Positions 60,931-64,000 of a stretch of 64,000 nt of DNA are shown here, one piece after another; the stretch's first letter is position 1; each line of letters begins with the position of its first letter. The stretch comes from Epiperipatus broadwayi (lineage: Eukaryota; Onychophora; Udeonychophora; Euonychophora; Peripatidae). The DNA is taken from NCBI GenBank assembly GCA_028023455.1, contig JAQFVV010012405.1:9069923-9133922 (forward strand), read 5' to 3'. A program made the position numbers and the translations under genes. The notes beneath the pieces were generated by a model that was not told the origin of the DNA, did no database searches, and saw only the letters and a program-made list of their open reading frames with translations.

Positions 60931-63009
60931 ATATTTGTTTAAATCTAGGGTGATGGATCAAATAGCTAATTTTTTGTTAAAAATAATATACACATGCATG
61001 TGTGGGGGTGATTGAATTATAGGGCATGTATATATATTGTTTTTGTTGAACTATATTTCAGTTATATATATTTGGAAAAGAAAGTATATTTTTTTGTCTT
61101 GTATGTTTTTCCTAAAAAAAAAAAAGAAATGAGAAAAAAAATAAGTTGACTCATTCTGTTTTGTAAGTAACAGATTTTTACTAATTGATAACCAAACCTT
61201 TAGCGAAAGGCAGGAATTTATGGGTCTATGTTGAAACATTTGGAAAAGTACAGTTGCATTGGGACACTAATTATTTCTAGTCTTTAGGGGGCAGTTAAAA
61301 TTTTCTTACCTTAATTTAATCTTGATAAGATTTTGCAGATTATTATAAATTAAGAATCAGTCAATCAGTATATTTTTGTTTCTGACAAAAGTTGAGTCTG
61401 GAAAATCAATTGAGATATTTTTGTTAAAGGAAAAAATAAGAGTAAACAAAGTCTAGACATGATTTTTGGTTTTGCTGAGTAAAGTTTTTTTAAAAGTTAC
61501 AGACTTATAAATACTGGGTTATTTTTCTAGAAAGGGACTCTCTAATGCACCATTGAATGTAAGCTGATGTCACAGATCACCATGACTTTCTGAATAGCAC
61601 AAGTTTTGCCTTCCTCTTGGAATGATCTCCAAAGGAAGAGCTCATCTTTGGGGGAGAAGAAACCTATTGATTCCATGTTGCTGCTGCCATGAAAAGAGAG
61701 AACATGCCAACTTCTCATCCAGTCTGGTCCTGTGTCCAGTAAACCAAGAGTCGGCCCAGAAATAAGTATTAACTAGTGAGAAGACAGTTGCCTCACCAAT
61801 GTAATCATCAAACAGTGCAAGTATAAACTTTTAATCTTTAAAAAAAAAATAAAATGCTGTCTATAAAAACTCTAGAATATCTAAATTTAAATTCCTCAGA
61901 TTCATAACTGCTGGGTAAAAGACTCTATCCTAAAGGAGGATGTAGTTTAAAAAGACAGTAATATATATATGAAATAGTAACTCTTTTATAGCAAGTCACT
62001 CTATGTCATAACTTACTGTCCAATTATTAATGGTACAAAATTTTAATTTCTAATTATTAATGGAACAAAGGTATATAAATTTTATAAATACCATTTTTTA
62101 TTATTTATTTTGAAATATGCCATGTATATTTTTCTGATTTATAAAAGTATATACTTTATTGATTAATTTTATCTATGTCAACCTGCAAGTATTGGACAAA
62201 TGATATTTTTACTATTAAATCAATTTATGCATAAATTTGTTTGGTTTGTCTCCAATCTTAAAGGGGAGAATAATAATTATTTTATAACTTTAAAGTAACA
62301 AATGTAAACTTGAACTTCTTAAATCATTCATCCAAATCCTTGTTAAAAAAATGTCATTTATTTCTTAAAAAAAAAAAAAGAAAAAATCAAATATCTGAAT
62401 TGAAACTCACAATCTACTCGTATATATGTAATTAAGCCAATACCTTGTTAACAAAATTAAGAATAAATGAGCGCTAGAATCATTATCTATTTAGTTTATA
62501 TTTGCTTGAGATTCTTTATGACTATTAAATGAAATAATATATATATACGTGTTTATTTATGTTAAAAATATATATATCATGTTTCTTTTCTTAAATTAAA
62601 ATGGGCAACATTACTTATTACGGAAGTATGTGTTCATCTCGCTAAATATATATTTAATGATGCATACACTTAAGGGAAAAGTACTCACACAGCAGTCGTA
62701 TCTTATTACGTCCTTAGCAATTTATGATGATAATTTGTCATTAAGCTTTATATTTAAGCTCATGGACATTTTATAGCCCATAAAATATGGTTATCTTAAT
62801 TTTTACATGATTACTTGTTTTATTAAAATTTTAAATACAGACTTAAGAAAATATCTATACAAATATGAGTTAATGCCTTTTGAGGCAAATATATCAGTGT
62901 TGCTTGGTAGAATGATCTGTGCCTATGTGCTTTTAATAATGAATATATGTCGAGTGATGCTATGTGAGCTGCCAGATGGATATTTTACCAGTCCTGGAGA
63001 TAGCCATAT
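60931..63009. other. AT-rich sequence with an unclassified GC-richer patch at 61540-61770
   Basis: The patch contains GGAAGAGCTCATCTTTGGGG and CAGTCTGGTCCTGTGTCCAG. There is no frame, tRNA box or second copy. Frames at 61051-61239 (minus) and 62807-63022 (plus) show no recognisable motif. Confidence 0.4.
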
Positions 63010-63250
63010 TTTGAGCCAATAAATGGGTACTCTATGATGATAGGGGTTCATAGCCCATGCTCCAATTCTTACACATGACACACCAATAGTGGATGTGTCT
63101 TCATAGGAACATATCTATATATTTTATTATTCGACAATGGAGATTGGCCTATCTAGCCAATGCCGATAACAATATAGCTGGCACAGGATTCAAACCCAGA
63201 TATCACTGTTTCTGTAATTAGATTTCTTGATCATGCCTGTTGGTAATGTT
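63010..63250 (-). mobile_element. Possible tRNA-derived SINE fragment
   Basis: Minus strand reads ATATCTGGGTTTGAATCCTG then TGCC, a good Pol III B box (GGTTTGAATCC) near 63190-63205. It is followed by GGCATTGGCTAGATAGGCC and an AATATATAGATATG tail. A clear A box is lacking and there is no second copy in the window, so this is a weak call. Confidence 0.3.
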
Positions 63251-63532
63251 GTGTGGGATAGATAAACCATATTTATAATGTAATTGTTAATAATAAAGAG
63301 AGCTAGAATTATGCTTTGGTCCATAACTCCTGCTGGGAATACTAAAAGTAAATATAATAATAAAAAATACTTAGCTTCCCCTATAAATGTGTACATGCAC
63401 ATCAATTTGTTATATATATATTTCTGACCTCTAACTTAATATAACCAGGTATTGTGTTTACTCTTGACAATTGGCATATTCATTTTTAGTGGCATATTTC
63501 TTAATCAAATATTATCATTATAATTTTTTGTG

Positions 63533-63950
63533 TAATGCTCATACATGGATAGTACTGATATCTAAATATTGTTGTTGTTGTTAACTTCTAGTTTATTTAT
63601 AATGCTCATATACAAATCATACTGATACACAAATATTATTGTCATTGTAACGTATAGTTTCTTTGTAAATACTGATACCTAAATATTATGATCATCATTA
63701 ACTGCTAGTTCATTTGTAATGCCCATACAGTATCATACTGATTCATAACTGTTGTTGTCATTATTGGCATATGATTTCTTTGTAATACTCATACACTTAT
63801 CATACTGATACATAAATACTGTTACCATTATCAGTAGATAGTTCTTTGTAATGCTCCCACATGTCTAATACTGATATTTAAATATTATTGTATTTATTAT
63901 TTCTGGTTCACTTGTAATGCCCATACATGGATCACAAGAAGATTCCAACA
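63533..63950. repeat. Minisatellite, 66-bp period, about 6.5 units
   Basis: Units start with TAATGCYCATACA at 63533 (67 bp), 63600 (66 bp), 63666 (51 bp, front-deleted), 63717 (66 bp), 63783 (66 bp), 63849 (66 bp) and 63915 (partial). Each unit has the form TAATGCTCATACA.. ATACTGATA.. TAAATATT.. AG/TTTCTTTG. Units differ at roughly a quarter of positions, so the array is old. It may have started earlier than 63533 or extended further. Confidence 0.85.
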
Positions 63951-64000
63951 TGATTATTGTTACTTCTATCTTTTATTGTATTTGTTGTGAATAAATTACA

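Overview
The window is a metazoan-like, very A+T-rich (about three-quarters A+T by eye) gene desert. I find no host protein-coding gene. No open frame above 60 codons looks like a cellular protein. The longer ones are microsatellite translations, antisense shadows, or pieces of decayed reverse transcriptases. Long compound microsatellites, APE-type LINEs, tRNA-like SINEs and CpG-poor sequence suggest an invertebrate such as a mollusc or arachnid. I cannot resolve the phylum from sequence alone.

The most interesting content is two short element families, labelled here M (seven copies) and N (three copies). Both carry recognisable type I hammerhead self-cleaving ribozymes: a CTGATGA core, a short stem II, GAAA, a very short stem III, an NUH cleavage triplet, and a two-part stem I with an internal loop. 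Stem pairs covary between copies. M copies are partial tandems (head-tail-head, spacing about 430-475 bp), as expected from reverse transcription of a circular RNA monomer. Two palindromic copies, one of each family, are flanked by 14-bp direct repeats that look like target-site duplications. This matches the retrozyme / Penelope-associated class of ribozyme retroelements. Several copies are inverted dimers.

Layout: 1-4 kb, AT-rich sequence with a (CAC/ATC/AAT) microsatellite, a SINE-like piece and M copy 1. 4-8.2 kb, a long fold-back element, a truncated LINE (family C), another fold-back, tandem duplications, and M copies 2-3. 8.9-9.9 kb, unique CpG-retaining sequence. 12.2 kb, an old SINE-A. 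15.5-18.3 kb, a full-length but decayed LINE (family B) with a nested N element. 19.0-19.5 kb, a tetranucleotide array. 21.3-23.8 kb, a LINE 3' end, SINE-A, and the best copy of LINE C. 25.8-26.4 kb, the N palindrome with the best hammerhead. 26.8-27.8 kb, a 940-bp TIR element with TA duplications (pogo/Tigger-like ends). 28.4-28.8 kb, the M palindrome. 29.6-31.8 kb, LINE D. 32.4 kb, a fold-back. 33.9 kb, the best SINE-A. 35.9-36.4 kb, M copy 5. 38.5 kb, N copy 3. 42.3-45.7 kb, (TA)n arrays, M copies 6-7 and LINE H. 46.9-51.2 kb, a trinucleotide array and three more fold-backs. 51.8-53.0 kb, a polypurine tract and LINE E. 56.3-56.8 kb, a second CpG-retaining unique block. 58.0 kb, a tRNA-Ser-like gene or pseudogene. 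58.4-59.1 kb, (AAT)n arrays. 60.7 kb, another fragment of LINE B. 63.5-63.95 kb, a 66-bp minisatellite.

The elements relate to one another as follows. The LINEs are all broken but show which reverse transcriptases have been active in this genome. The SINEs and ribozyme elements are non-autonomous and must have borrowed such enzymes. No autonomous Penelope-type or LTR element was recognised in the window.
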